Shown: one piece after another, positions 8,548 through 16,040 of the stretch
Layout of the letters: every line of letters starts with the position of its first letter
Position numbering within the stretch: position 1 is the stretch's first letter
From: an uncultured Bacteroidales bacterium
GTDB lineage: Bacteria; Bacteroidota; Bacteroidia; Bacteroidales; P3
Length of the DNA: 64,000 bases
Assembly (NCBI GenBank): GCA_937886715.1
Contig: CAKZZD010000002.1
Coordinates: forward strand, 62,001 to 126,000
Direction of reading: 5' to 3'
The notes under the pieces: model-generated
What the model was told of the DNA's origin: nothing
Seen by the model: only the letters and a program-made list of their open reading frames with translations
Databases searched by the model: none
Translations under genes and position numbers: made by a program

Positions 8548-8642
8548 CTTTTTTTCTAATAAGGCTTAAAATGTGCGTGTGGGAGGTGCCTAAAATGCCA
8601 CGGACAGCTCGAATGTGGGAGGGGATAGGGGCAGGGGCGTGC

Positions 8643-9446
8643 CTACCACACTTTGTTGAAGTCTTCGTGGGCAAGGACTTCCGGATCGCGTTGGTATTCC
8701 AGCAATTTGGCATATTTGAGGTAGCTGTTGAGGGCGATGGATTTGGTGAGGGTTAGCCCGTCGATGCCACCGAAGATGCCTCCACGGATGAAGTAGTTGA
8801 CCAGAAACGCTCCGCATCCGTGCCATAGCGGCGACCACCAGTGGGCACGTTTTCCATTGAGGTAGAGGATTTTGGCACCACGCGAGCTGTAGTTGCGTCC
8901 GGGCTTGGCGAAGAGCTCGCCAATGTTACGGTAGCGATAGTGAATGATATCGCATTTCCAACGCTCGGTGTTGCGAGTGCTGACGGTGGCATGCTGCTTG
9001 ACTTCGGGAAAACGAAGTCGGTCGTGGCGGTAGAGACGCACCAGATAGTCGGGATACCAGCCGCAGCTTTTGAACCAACGGCTGCCGACATAGTTGCGTC
9101 GGCGTAGGGCGAAGCCGTCGTAGGGGGTGGTGTCGAAGTTGGTGTGGCGGATGCGGTCGACGAGTTCGGGGGTGAGCCGCTCGTCGGCGTCGAGACTCAA
9201 TACCCAAAGGTTTTTTACATATTGCAGCGCGACGTTTTTTTGGATACCGTCGCCAAGATAAGCCTGTGTGTAGACTTTGGCGCCGGCGGCGGTAGCGACT
9301 TCGACGGTGTGGTCGGTGCTGAGCGAGTCGATGACGACGACCTCGTCGCAGACCTGCAGAAGCGACGTCACGCATTGGGCTATGTTGTGTTCTTCGTTGA
9401 GGGTGGTGACAATGCCGGAAATCTGTTTCTGAATGGGATTGCTCAT
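8643..9446 (-). CDS. Family 2 glycosyltransferase (WaaE/KdtX-like)
   Basis: Start at the ATG at 9446 (MSNPIQKQISGIVTTLNEE), 267 aa; a -7 box TACCTTTG at 9473-9480 rules out the longer frame. GT-A fold: SGIVTTLNEEHNI, VVVIDSLSTDHT, then the metal-binding DADE (SLDADERL). The R-x-R-NYVGSRWFKSCGWYPDY stretch and the HATV segment match the LPS-core WaaE/KdtX-like branch, which adds a sugar to lipid-linked core oligosaccharide at the inner membrane. Monocistronic by its context. Confidence 0.85.
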   Translation of the reverse strand: MSNPIQKQISGIVTTLNEEHNIAQCVTSLLQVCDEVVVIDSLSTDHTVEVATAAGAKVYTQAYLGDGIQKNVALQYVKNLWVLSLDADERLTPELVDRIRHTNFDTTPYDGFALRRRNYVGSRWFKSCGWYPDYLVRLYRHDRLRFPEVKQHATVSTRNTERWKCDIIHYRYRNIGELFAKPGRNYSSRGAKILYLNGKRAHWWSPLWHGCGAFLVNYFIRGGIFGGIDGLTLTKSIALNSYLKYAKLLEYQRDPEVLAHEDFNKVW

Positions 9447-9472
9447 GGCAAGGATTATGTGGTTACAAAATG

Positions 9473-9506
9473 CAAAGGTACACAAAAAAATCATACCTGT
9501 AACAAA
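9473..9506 (-). promoter_or_regulatory. Promoter of the glycosyltransferase
   Basis: Minus strand TACCTTTG (9480-9473); TTTG (9506-9503) is 22 bp away, slightly longer than consensus. Confidence 0.55.
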
Positions 9507-9554
9507 TGCTGGGCTGATAATAAGAATTTTTTTTTTGCATATCTGAAAATTTTG

Positions 9555-9562
9555 TAATTTTG
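9555..9562 (+). promoter_or_regulatory. -7 box before lemA
   Basis: TAATTTTG, 26 bp before the lemA ATG. A TTTG at 9535 is 16 bp upstream, shorter than the usual spacing. Confidence 0.5.
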
Positions 9563-9588
9563 CACCGACAATAAATAAAAGAAGAGTT

Positions 9589-10185
9589 ATGAAAAAATCA
9601 TCGATTATCGTGATAATTCTTGCCATAGCCGCTGTGCTGCTGCTGTGGGGCGTCAGTGTGAACAACAGCCTCGTCAACGAGGAGGAGAATGTGCAGAAGG
9701 CCTGGAGCCAGGTGGAGAATGTCTACAAGCGCCGTATGGACCTTATCCCGCAACTTGTCAATACGGTTCAGGGCGCTGCCAACTACGAGAAGAGTGTGCT
9801 GACGGAGGTTACCAATGCGCGGGCGAACGCCAACAAGGTGACGGTGGATCCGTCGAACCTCTCGGAAGAGAATATCGCCGCCTTCCAAAAGGCTCAAGAC
9901 CAGCTGTCGAAGGCTTTGGCGAACACGATCACCGTCACGGTGGAACGCTATCCCGAGCTGACGGCTACCGCTGGTTTCCGCGACCTGCAGACGCAGCTCG
10001 AGGGAACCGAGAACCGTATCACCGTGGAGCGTGGAAAGTACAACGAGGCTGTGCAGTCGTTCAACTCGAAGTTGCGCCGCTTCCCCAACAATATTGTGGG
10101 CTCGATCTGTGGTTTCAGCAAGAAGGGCTATTTCTCCGCTCCCGCAGAGGCCGAAGAGCCTGTGCAGGTGCAGTTCGACTTTTGA
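9589..10185 (+). CDS. lemA: LemA family protein
   Basis: 198 aa with an N-terminal membrane anchor (SIIVIILAIAAVLLLWGVSV) followed by the LemA signature: ENVQKAWSQVENVYKRRMDL, IPQLVNTVQG, then RYPELTA and ENRITVERGKYNEAVQSFN. LemA proteins are inner-membrane proteins with long helical bundles outside; molecular function is unclear. The next gene encodes a TPM-domain protein, a pairing conserved across bacteria, which suggests a joint envelope role. Confidence 0.93.
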   Translation: MKKSSIIVIILAIAAVLLLWGVSVNNSLVNEEENVQKAWSQVENVYKRRMDLIPQLVNTVQGAANYEKSVLTEVTNARANANKVTVDPSNLSEENIAAFQKAQDQLSKALANTITVTVERYPELTATAGFRDLQTQLEGTENRITVERGKYNEAVQSFNSKLRRFPNNIVGSICGFSKKGYFSAPAEAEEPVQVQFDF

Positions 10186-10214
10186 CAGACGGATGTGTCA
10201 CGAGTCTCTGCGTG

Positions 10215-10994
10215 ATGAGGCCTAGACTGCTGATAGTATGGTTGTTGTTGTCGCTCGGAGTGGCTCATGCCGAATGGACTCCGGAGCGCAGCAACCGTTT
10301 GGTGAACGACTATTCCGGTGTGCTGACGTCGGAACAGGTGGCTGCTTTGGAACAGCGGCTGGTGGCCTTCGACGACTCGACATCGAACCAGGTGCTGGTG
10401 GTCATCACCCCGACGCTGTACGATGACGAGGTGCAGGCAACAGCACAACGCATTGGCGAGCGTTGGGGCGTGGGCCGCGAACAGTTCAACAATGGCGTGG
10501 TGATTCTCGTCAAGTCGAAGACACCAGAGGAGAATTGGGGCGAGGTGGCTATCGCCACAGGATATGGTGTGGAGGGGGCCCTGCCCGACATCTTTTGTAG
10601 GCATATCATCGACGACGAGATGGTGGGGCCGATGGGCGAAGGCGATTATTACCGCGGTCTGGCACGGGCGCTTGATGTGATCTGTCCCGTGCTGGCCGGC
10701 GAGTACAGCTATGCTCAATACCGGGCCGACAACCGCCGTGAGGGGATGATTACGCTGCTGGTGCTTGCACTGGTGGTGGGAGCGATATTGGCCTATATCG
10801 TCTATTATGCGAAAAAACACCCCGACCAGTTCAACAATGACCGCCATTGGGGTGGGGGAGGTGTCTATTTTGGCGGCACTCCCGGCGGCTTCTGGAGCAG
10901 CGAGGGCGGTGGCTTTTCGTCGGGCGGATTTGGCGGCTTCGGAGGCTTTGGGGGCGGCCATTTTGGCGGTGGCGGCGCCTCTGGCCGTTTCTGA
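10215..10994 (+). CDS. TPM-domain (YgcG-like) membrane protein
   Basis: Start at ATG 10215 (MRPRLLIVWLLLSLGVAHA, a signal peptide), 259 aa; the longer open frame overlaps lemA in another frame and is not coding. The TPM_phosphatase domain covers about residues 25-160 (RLVNDYSGVLTSEQ, GYGVEGALPD). A membrane segment (ITLLVLALVVGAILAYIVYY) and a glycine-rich tail (GGFGGFGGFGGGHFGGGG) follow. This architecture is usual for partners of LemA. It lies 29 bp after lemA and is probably co-transcribed. Confidence 0.9.
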   Translation: MRPRLLIVWLLLSLGVAHAEWTPERSNRLVNDYSGVLTSEQVAALEQRLVAFDDSTSNQVLVVITPTLYDDEVQATAQRIGERWGVGREQFNNGVVILVKSKTPEENWGEVAIATGYGVEGALPDIFCRHIIDDEMVGPMGEGDYYRGLARALDVICPVLAGEYSYAQYRADNRREGMITLLVLALVVGAILAYIVYYAKKHPDQFNNDRHWGGGGVYFGGTPGGFWSSEGGGFSSGGFGGFGGFGGGHFGGGGASGRF

Positions 10995-11018
10995 CGGCAG
11001 CAATATGGTTATATGAAA

Positions 11019-11046
11019 ATGGGGAGTCTCCGTGGAAACTCCCCAT
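11019..11046. terminator. Hairpin between converging genes
   Basis: ATGGGGAGT, 10-nt loop, ACTCCCCAT, followed by TATTATTG. It sits between the end of the TPM gene (10994) and the end of the DUF4301 gene (11069), so it may stop both. Confidence 0.7.
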
Positions 11047-11068
11047 TATTATTGTCTGTGTGGCGATG

Positions 11069-12616
11069 TCACCCTTCAAGATGCTCTTTGCGGAGCAGGT
11101 CGTTGACAGTTTTTACCGGGTTGAAGGTGGACACGGGCACCTCGACAAAGAGGGTGATCCAGTGGGCCATGGCACCATTCCAAAGTCCGGGTAACTCCTG
11201 CGACTTGACGGTGACGGAACCTTTGCTCTTTTTGCTGATGAAGCCCGTGTTGGGGTCGACGTAGTTGCGCAGGTCGAAATAACGGCCGTGATAGTCTTTG
11301 GTGCAACATACCAGGTCGACAGGATTGAAGTGGGTGGCCGCTTGAAGCAGGCTGTCCTGCTGCGGGTCGCGACGGTTGATCTGCGCGGTTTCAACGATCT
11401 GCAAACTGCGGCGTCCCTGTGTGTCGATGGTGAAGAAGGGACCGCCACCGGGTTCGCCGAGATTTTTCACCATGCCGCAGACACGGATGGGCCGGTTGAG
11501 GAGTGAGTGAAGGATGGTGACGCGCTGGCTGTCGGGCATCTTGGCGATGCCGTCGGGCAGGGTGATGCAGAGGTCGCGGGTGACGGCACGCTCGATTTTG
11601 CGGAGTTCGGCGCTGTCGGGCCGGCTGTCGAGGGCTCGGAGCATGGCGAAGACCTTCTTCTGCGTGTCAAGGAGCAGTCCGGCAAGGATCTGCTTGTAGT
11701 CGACCGTGTCGGGTTTCATCCAGTCGGGAACCACATTGTCGATATTCTTGATGAAGATGAGGTCGGCGCGCTGCTCGTTGAGATTCTCGATGAGGGCACC
11801 ATGGCCGCCGGGACGGAAAACGAGCCTCCCGTCGTCGTCACGGATGGGCTGGTTCTGTTCGTCAACGGCGATGATGTCGGTGTAGTGCTTCTGCTCCGAC
11901 AGTTTGATATTCAGGCGGATGCCGAAGGTGGTCTCGTAGTAGTGCTTGACTTCTGCAATTTTTCTGCGGAAACCCAGCCGGTGCTCGGGCGAGATGGTGA
12001 AGTGGAGGTTCACGTCGCCATTGGTGTTGCGGGCGTAGAGGGCGCCTTCGACGATGTGCTCTTCAAGGGGAGTCCTCTGAATGGCTCCATATCGGTGGAA
12101 TTTCAAGAGGGCTTTGGGAAGGGAACCATAGCTGAGGTATTTGTCGCTGAGGAGGTAGTTGATGACGGTGGTGTAGTCGCCCCGTTGCATGTATTCCTCC
12201 AGGTCAAGCTCCGACTTGGCCATGCTCGCTTTGAGGTCGTCGTAGAAGGCGAATGTCCTAATGTGTTCGAGAAACTCTTTGACAGAAGGGAAGTCCTGAT
12301 CGAGGGTGTCGGTGGTGCCGAGATAGGTGGAGGAGAAGGTGTAGAGATCCTTGAACATGCGAGAGGCTGCGCCGGAGGCGGGAACGAACTTGAGGATTTT
12401 CTTGTCTTTCGCCAGAGTGGAGTAAAGGCGTTTGTATCGGACCATGTCAGTAGCGGAGAGGGAGCGGATGCCTCCATTTTCGAGGGTGGCAGGGGCGTCA
12501 AGATGGGTCTTGGGGAAGCCTTCCTTGAAATGGTCCAGCTGGGCTTGTACCTGTTCAATGGTCAGGCCCAGACTCTTCAGCTGTTCCAGGCCTTGTTCGT
12601 TAGGGTTGAAAACCAT
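11069..12616 (-). CDS. DUF4301 family protein
   Basis: 515 aa, the full length usual for DUF4301, a Bacteroidota family of unknown function. Characteristic segments are present: LKFVPASGAASRMFKDL near residue 95, VFRPGGHGALIENLN near the middle, and IKNIDNVVPD. The PASGAASRMFK and PGGHGALIENL stretches resemble nucleotide-sugar or phosphate-binding loops, so a nucleotidyltransferase-like activity has been suspected, but this is inference. A lipoprotein gene lies 12 bp upstream in the same direction. Confidence 0.9.
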   Translation of the reverse strand: MVFNPNEQGLEQLKSLGLTIEQVQAQLDHFKEGFPKTHLDAPATLENGGIRSLSATDMVRYKRLYSTLAKDKKILKFVPASGAASRMFKDLYTFSSTYLGTTDTLDQDFPSVKEFLEHIRTFAFYDDLKASMAKSELDLEEYMQRGDYTTVINYLLSDKYLSYGSLPKALLKFHRYGAIQRTPLEEHIVEGALYARNTNGDVNLHFTISPEHRLGFRRKIAEVKHYYETTFGIRLNIKLSEQKHYTDIIAVDEQNQPIRDDDGRLVFRPGGHGALIENLNEQRADLIFIKNIDNVVPDWMKPDTVDYKQILAGLLLDTQKKVFAMLRALDSRPDSAELRKIERAVTRDLCITLPDGIAKMPDSQRVTILHSLLNRPIRVCGMVKNLGEPGGGPFFTIDTQGRRSLQIVETAQINRRDPQQDSLLQAATHFNPVDLVCCTKDYHGRYFDLRNYVDPNTGFISKKSKGSVTVKSQELPGLWNGAMAHWITLFVEVPVSTFNPVKTVNDLLRKEHLEG

Positions 12617-12628
12617 GGTGCTGTGGGT

Positions 12629-12991
12629 TTAGTATATTTGTGACGACATGGTGACGTTGGCATCAATCACCTCACCTTCTCTGAGACGCACCGACGTCTC
12701 ACCACGACGCTCGCCGAATTCCACGTCGAGGGTGGCTTTGATGGAGAGGATGGCCGGAGCACGGAAGTTGCATCTGTAGATGCCGTCGGTGCCGGTAACC
12801 CCTTCGCTGTGGAGGGAGCCACCGTTTTGGTAGACGACCACTTTGGCATTCGGAATGGGCTCACGGGTGCTCTCGTCGAGTACATGTACGGCCAAATAGC
12901 AGTGGGTGTCCTTGTCACAGCTGGAAAAAAGTGCGAAAGGTAAGATGCTGATAAACAGTAGCGCCGAGAGGAAAAGATTTTTTTTGTTCAT
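12629..12991 (-). CDS. Small lipoprotein with Ig-like/carboxypeptidase-regulatory fold
   Basis: 120 aa with a lipoprotein signal (LFISILPFALFSSC; cysteine at about residue 24). The mature part CYLAVHVLDESTREPIPNAK followed by VTGTDGIYRC is the beta-sandwich pattern seen in carboxypeptidase-regulatory-like domains, which commonly mediate adhesion or ligand contact at the outer membrane. It is 12 bp upstream of the DUF4301 gene and likely co-transcribed. Confidence 0.8.
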   Translation of the reverse strand: MNKKNLFLSALLFISILPFALFSSCDKDTHCYLAVHVLDESTREPIPNAKVVVYQNGGSLHSEGVTGTDGIYRCNFRAPAILSIKATLDVEFGERRGETSVRLREGEVIDANVTMSSQIY

Positions 12992-13032
12992 AAAACTATG
13001 ATTTTTTATTTCTATATGTTCGATTTTCTTGG

Positions 13033-13040
13033 TACTTTTG
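13033..13040 (+). promoter_or_regulatory. -7 box before the cyclophilin gene
   Basis: TACTTTTG (TAnnTTTG), 34 bp before the ATG. A minus-strand TAATTTTG at 13047-13054 could serve the divergent lipoprotein gene. Confidence 0.6.
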
Positions 13041-13074
13041 CAACTGCAAAATTAGCAAATTTTATTCTATTGAG

Positions 13075-13758
13075 ATGAAAAAAATATCATTTGTCGCATT
13101 TTTTTTGTTGGCATCGTTTTTCGGAATGTCACAAGAACTTGCTAATCAGGGCGCAAAAGTGGATAGAGGCACCACGGTGAGGATGGTCACCACGCAGGGC
13201 GAGATCGTGATCCGTCTGTATAATGAAACTCCCATGCACCGTGATAATTTTGTGAAATTGGTCTCTGACGGCTTTTATGACGGTTTGTTGTTCCATCGCG
13301 TGATAGAAAGGTTTATGATCCAAGGTGGCGACCCGGCGTCGCGTGATGCCGATCCGTCGACCCGCTTGGGTGAAGGATCGCTCGATTACACGGTCCCTGC
13401 AGAATTCCGCCGCGAGCTGTTCCACAAGCGCGGCGCCCTCTGCGCAGCCCGCTTGGGCGACGATGTGAACCCTAAGAAGGAGTCGTCGGCATGTCAGTTC
13501 TATATCGTTCAGGGCCAGAAGTTCAGACCCGAACAGTTGGACGAGATTGAGCGCCGCTTCGACAAGAAGTTTTCACCCGAACAGCGCAAGGTCTACACCA
13601 CGATTGGCGGGGCCCCACATCTCGACGGCGACTATACGGTGTTTGGCGAAGTGGTGAAAGGTATGGAGGTGGTCGACAAGATCGCATCGCTGCCGAAAGA
13701 CGAATTCGACCGTCCGAAAGAGGATGTGCGTATTCTGCATGTGGAGATGGTCCAATAA
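13075..13758 (+). CDS. Periplasmic cyclophilin-type peptidyl-prolyl isomerase
   Basis: 227 aa with a signal peptide (SFVAFFLLASFFGMSQ). The cyclophilin core is complete: TTQGEIVIRLYNETPMHRDN, the catalytic FHRVIERFMIQGGDP, QFYIVQGQ, and VFGEVVKGMEVVDKI. It catalyses proline cis/trans isomerisation in the periplasm and helps fold envelope proteins. A roughly 40-residue insertion between QFYIVQGQ and VFGEV (FRPEQLDEIERRFDKKFSP) is typical of Bacteroidales members. pheS follows after 22 bp. Confidence 0.95.
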   Translation: MKKISFVAFFLLASFFGMSQELANQGAKVDRGTTVRMVTTQGEIVIRLYNETPMHRDNFVKLVSDGFYDGLLFHRVIERFMIQGGDPASRDADPSTRLGEGSLDYTVPAEFRRELFHKRGALCAARLGDDVNPKKESSACQFYIVQGQKFRPEQLDEIERRFDKKFSPEQRKVYTTIGGAPHLDGDYTVFGEVVKGMEVVDKIASLPKDEFDRPKEDVRILHVEMVQ

Positions 13759-13780
13759 TAAGCGAACAACAAGAATAAAT

Positions 13781-14836
13781 ATGGATATCAACAGCCTCAT
13801 TTCCCAATATATTGAAGAGATTAAGGCCACCCAGATTGAAGCCTTCCAGGACAAGGCTGCCGAGGTGGAAAGGTTCCGTGTGCGTTTCTTGGGCCGCAAG
13901 GGCGTGATGAATGAACTTTTTGAGCAGTTTAAACAGCTGCCTGGCGACCAAAAAAAGAATGTCGGAATTGCATTGAACCAACTGAAGACGGCGGCACAGG
14001 ATAAGGTGGAGGAGTTCAAGCGTTTTGTGGAACAGGCGCCTGAGCTGAACGACACTCACGATTTGTCGATGCCGGCCGATTTCCTGACGGCAGGCAGCCG
14101 CCACGTGTTGTCGGTGACGATGAATGAGATAGCTGAGATTTTTGCCCGCATAGGGTTCACCATAGAGGATGGCCCCGAGATAGAGGACGACTATCATGTG
14201 TTCACGGCTCTCAATTTTGCCTCCGACCATCCTGCCCGCGATATGCAGGATACTTTTTTCATTGAGAAGGAGCCGAATGTCAACAAGCCCACCGACGTGT
14301 TGCTGCGCACCCACACTTCCGGCGTACAGGTGCGTGTGATGGAGCGCCAGAAGCCTCCTATCCGAGTCATCATGCCGGGGCGCGTCTTCCGCAACGAGGC
14401 TATCAGCGCCCGCGCCCACTGCATCTTCCATCAGGTCGAAGGTCTCTATATCGACAAGAAGGTGTCGTTCGTCGACCTCAAACAGACCTTGCTGTATTTT
14501 GCCAAGGAGATGTTTGGCCCCGACACACAGATTCGTCTGCGTCCCAGCTATTTCCCCTTCACCGAGCCTAGCGCTGAAATGGATATCTCGTGTAATATCT
14601 GCGGCGGCAAAGGTTGTAATATTTGCAAGGGCACGGGGTGGCTCGAAATACTCGGATGCGGCATGGTCGACCCTAATGTGCTCGAGGCTTCCGGCATCGA
14701 CAGTAAAGAGTATTCGGGCTTCGCCTTTGGAATGGGTGTCGAGCGTATGGCTATGCTTAAGTACCAGATTCGCGACCTGCGACTCTACTTCGAGAACGAC
14801 CTGCGCTTCCTGCATCAGTTTGACAATATCGTCTAA
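13781..14836 (+). CDS. pheS: Phenylalanyl-tRNA synthetase alpha subunit
   Basis: Start at ATG 13781 (MDINSLISQYIEEIKAT), 351 aa. Class II synthetase core: motif 2 FRNEAISARAHCIFHQVEGL, motif 3 GFAFGMGVERMAMLKY, and the entry segment GFTIEDGPEIEDDYHVF. A CxxCxGxGCxxCxGTG zinc-like element (SCNICGGKGCNICKGTGW) is present, as in many Bacteroidota PheS. It charges tRNA-Phe with the beta subunit, which is not in the window. folB starts directly after its stop codon. Confidence 0.97.
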   Translation: MDINSLISQYIEEIKATQIEAFQDKAAEVERFRVRFLGRKGVMNELFEQFKQLPGDQKKNVGIALNQLKTAAQDKVEEFKRFVEQAPELNDTHDLSMPADFLTAGSRHVLSVTMNEIAEIFARIGFTIEDGPEIEDDYHVFTALNFASDHPARDMQDTFFIEKEPNVNKPTDVLLRTHTSGVQVRVMERQKPPIRVIMPGRVFRNEAISARAHCIFHQVEGLYIDKKVSFVDLKQTLLYFAKEMFGPDTQIRLRPSYFPFTEPSAEMDISCNICGGKGCNICKGTGWLEILGCGMVDPNVLEASGIDSKEYSGFAFGMGVERMAMLKYQIRDLRLYFENDLRFLHQFDNIV

Positions 14837-15202
14837 ATGGCGCTTATCGAATTGAACGACATGAGCTTCTATGCTCATCACGGCTGCTTCGAACAGGAGC
14901 AGAAAATAGGCACGTGGTTCCGTGTGGATGTGGCCTATGAGGCCGATAGTGCACGGGCCGAGAGGTCAGACAATATCGCCGATGCGGTGAACTATCTGGA
15001 GGTGTATCAGGTGGTGAAGCAACAAATGGCTTCGGCCTCACATCTGCTGGAACATGTGGCCCATAGGATAGGGGAGGCGGTGCTCAGCACTTTTGTGAGT
15101 GTCGAAAACGTGGCCGTTAAGGTGAGCAAGATGAATCCTCCGCTAGGAGGGGATCTGGATTCGGTGAGCGTGACAATCAGGATGAGAAGGTCTGACCTAT
15201 AG
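14837..15202 (+). CDS. folB: Dihydroneopterin aldolase
   Basis: 121 aa, family length. Characteristic N-terminus IELNDMSFYAHHGCFEQEQK with the active-site neighbourhood H-G-x-x-x-x-E. Further segments: DAVNYLEVYQVVKQQM (catalytic Tyr) and VKVSKMNPPLGGDLDSVSV with the conserved Lys. It converts dihydroneopterin to hydroxymethyl-dihydropterin in folate synthesis. Its ATG abuts the pheS stop, so translation is coupled. Its 3' end overlaps convergent radC by 6 bp. Confidence 0.95.
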   Translation: MALIELNDMSFYAHHGCFEQEQKIGTWFRVDVAYEADSARAERSDNIADAVNYLEVYQVVKQQMASASHLLEHVAHRIGEAVLSTFVSVENVAVKVSKMNPPLGGDLDSVSVTIRMRRSDL

Positions 15203-15910
15203 CAGCCCTTCGTCGTGGAAACTGACGTAGTCAGGTGTACCATTGTCCGCGATGGCCACAATGATGTGGTCTATCAGTCTGATTTGCAGAATGTCACCGG
15301 CTTGTTTGATGCGTGCCGTCAGCTCGCGGTCTTGGCGACTAATGCTAAGACTCCCTGACGGGTGGTTGTGGGCTACGATGATCTTTACGGCTTTGTGTTC
15401 TAATGCCGAGCGGAACAGCACGCGCAGATCTACGCTGGTCTCGGTCTGCCCTCCGAGCGACACTCGTTGCCGACCTAGGATTTTGTTGCGGTTGCTGAGC
15501 GAAATCAGCCAGAATTCTTCATGGTCGAGGTCGGCGAGAAATGGGAGCAGATACATGAACATCTCACGGCTGTCGCGCAGGAGGATGTCTTTGTTGGCGT
15601 TCATTTCCCCCAACATGCGCTGCCCCAGTTCAAGGGCGGCCATCAGGGTGGTGGCTTTGGCTATCCCCAGGCCCTTGATGCTCCGCAGGGATTTGAAGTC
15701 GGTTTGAGCTAAAGCGTTGAGACTGTTGCCCGAATGCTGTAGGATGTCTTTGGCCATTTCCACAGCACCTTTCCCCGCTATGCCGCTGCGCAGCAGGATG
15801 GCAATAAGCTCGGCATTGGTGAGCTCTTTTTTCCCCTTCATGACCATCTTCTCACGGGGCTTGTCGTCGTCGGGCCAGTCTTTAAGTGTCAGGTGTTTCG
15901 AGTCGTCCAT
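15197..15910 (-). CDS. radC: RadC/JAB-domain protein
   Basis: 237 aa from ATG 15910 (MDDSKHLTLKDWPDDDKP). A TTG nine codons upstream lies on the -7 box TATTTTTG (15935-15942) and is rejected. An N-terminal UPF0758 domain with a helix-hairpin-helix (LRSIKGLGIAKATTLMAALE) is followed by a JAB/MPN metalloprotease-like domain with the metal motif E...HNHPSG...D (IIVAHNHPSGSLSISRQD). Biochemical role is unresolved in spite of the name; often linked to mobile elements, but this copy looks chromosomal. Confidence 0.95.
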   Translation of the reverse strand: MDDSKHLTLKDWPDDDKPREKMVMKGKKELTNAELIAILLRSGIAGKGAVEMAKDILQHSGNSLNALAQTDFKSLRSIKGLGIAKATTLMAALELGQRMLGEMNANKDILLRDSREMFMYLLPFLADLDHEEFWLISLSNRNKILGRQRVSLGGQTETSVDLRVLFRSALEHKAVKIIVAHNHPSGSLSISRQDRELTARIKQAGDILQIRLIDHIIVAIADNGTPDYVSFHDEGLL

Positions 15911-15934
15911 GACGAGTGGTTTTGTATTTTGTTG

Positions 15935-15942
15935 CAAAAATA
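15935..15942 (-). promoter_or_regulatory. -7 box of radC
   Basis: Minus-strand TATTTTTG, about 25 bp before the chosen radC ATG; no clear TTTG upstream. Confidence 0.5.
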
Positions 15943-15962
15943 CATGTTTTTTTTCGATTTTC

Positions 15963-15993
15963 TTTGCTAGATGAATAAAAATTGTTATTTTTG
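15963..15993 (+). promoter_or_regulatory. Sigma-ABfr promoter of secDF
   Basis: TTTG (15963-15966), 19 bp, TATTTTTG (15986-15993); exact consensus. Confidence 0.8.
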
Positions 15994-16040
15994 CACATTC
16001 AAAGTGTATATAATAAAAAACAATAATTTATACCTAAACA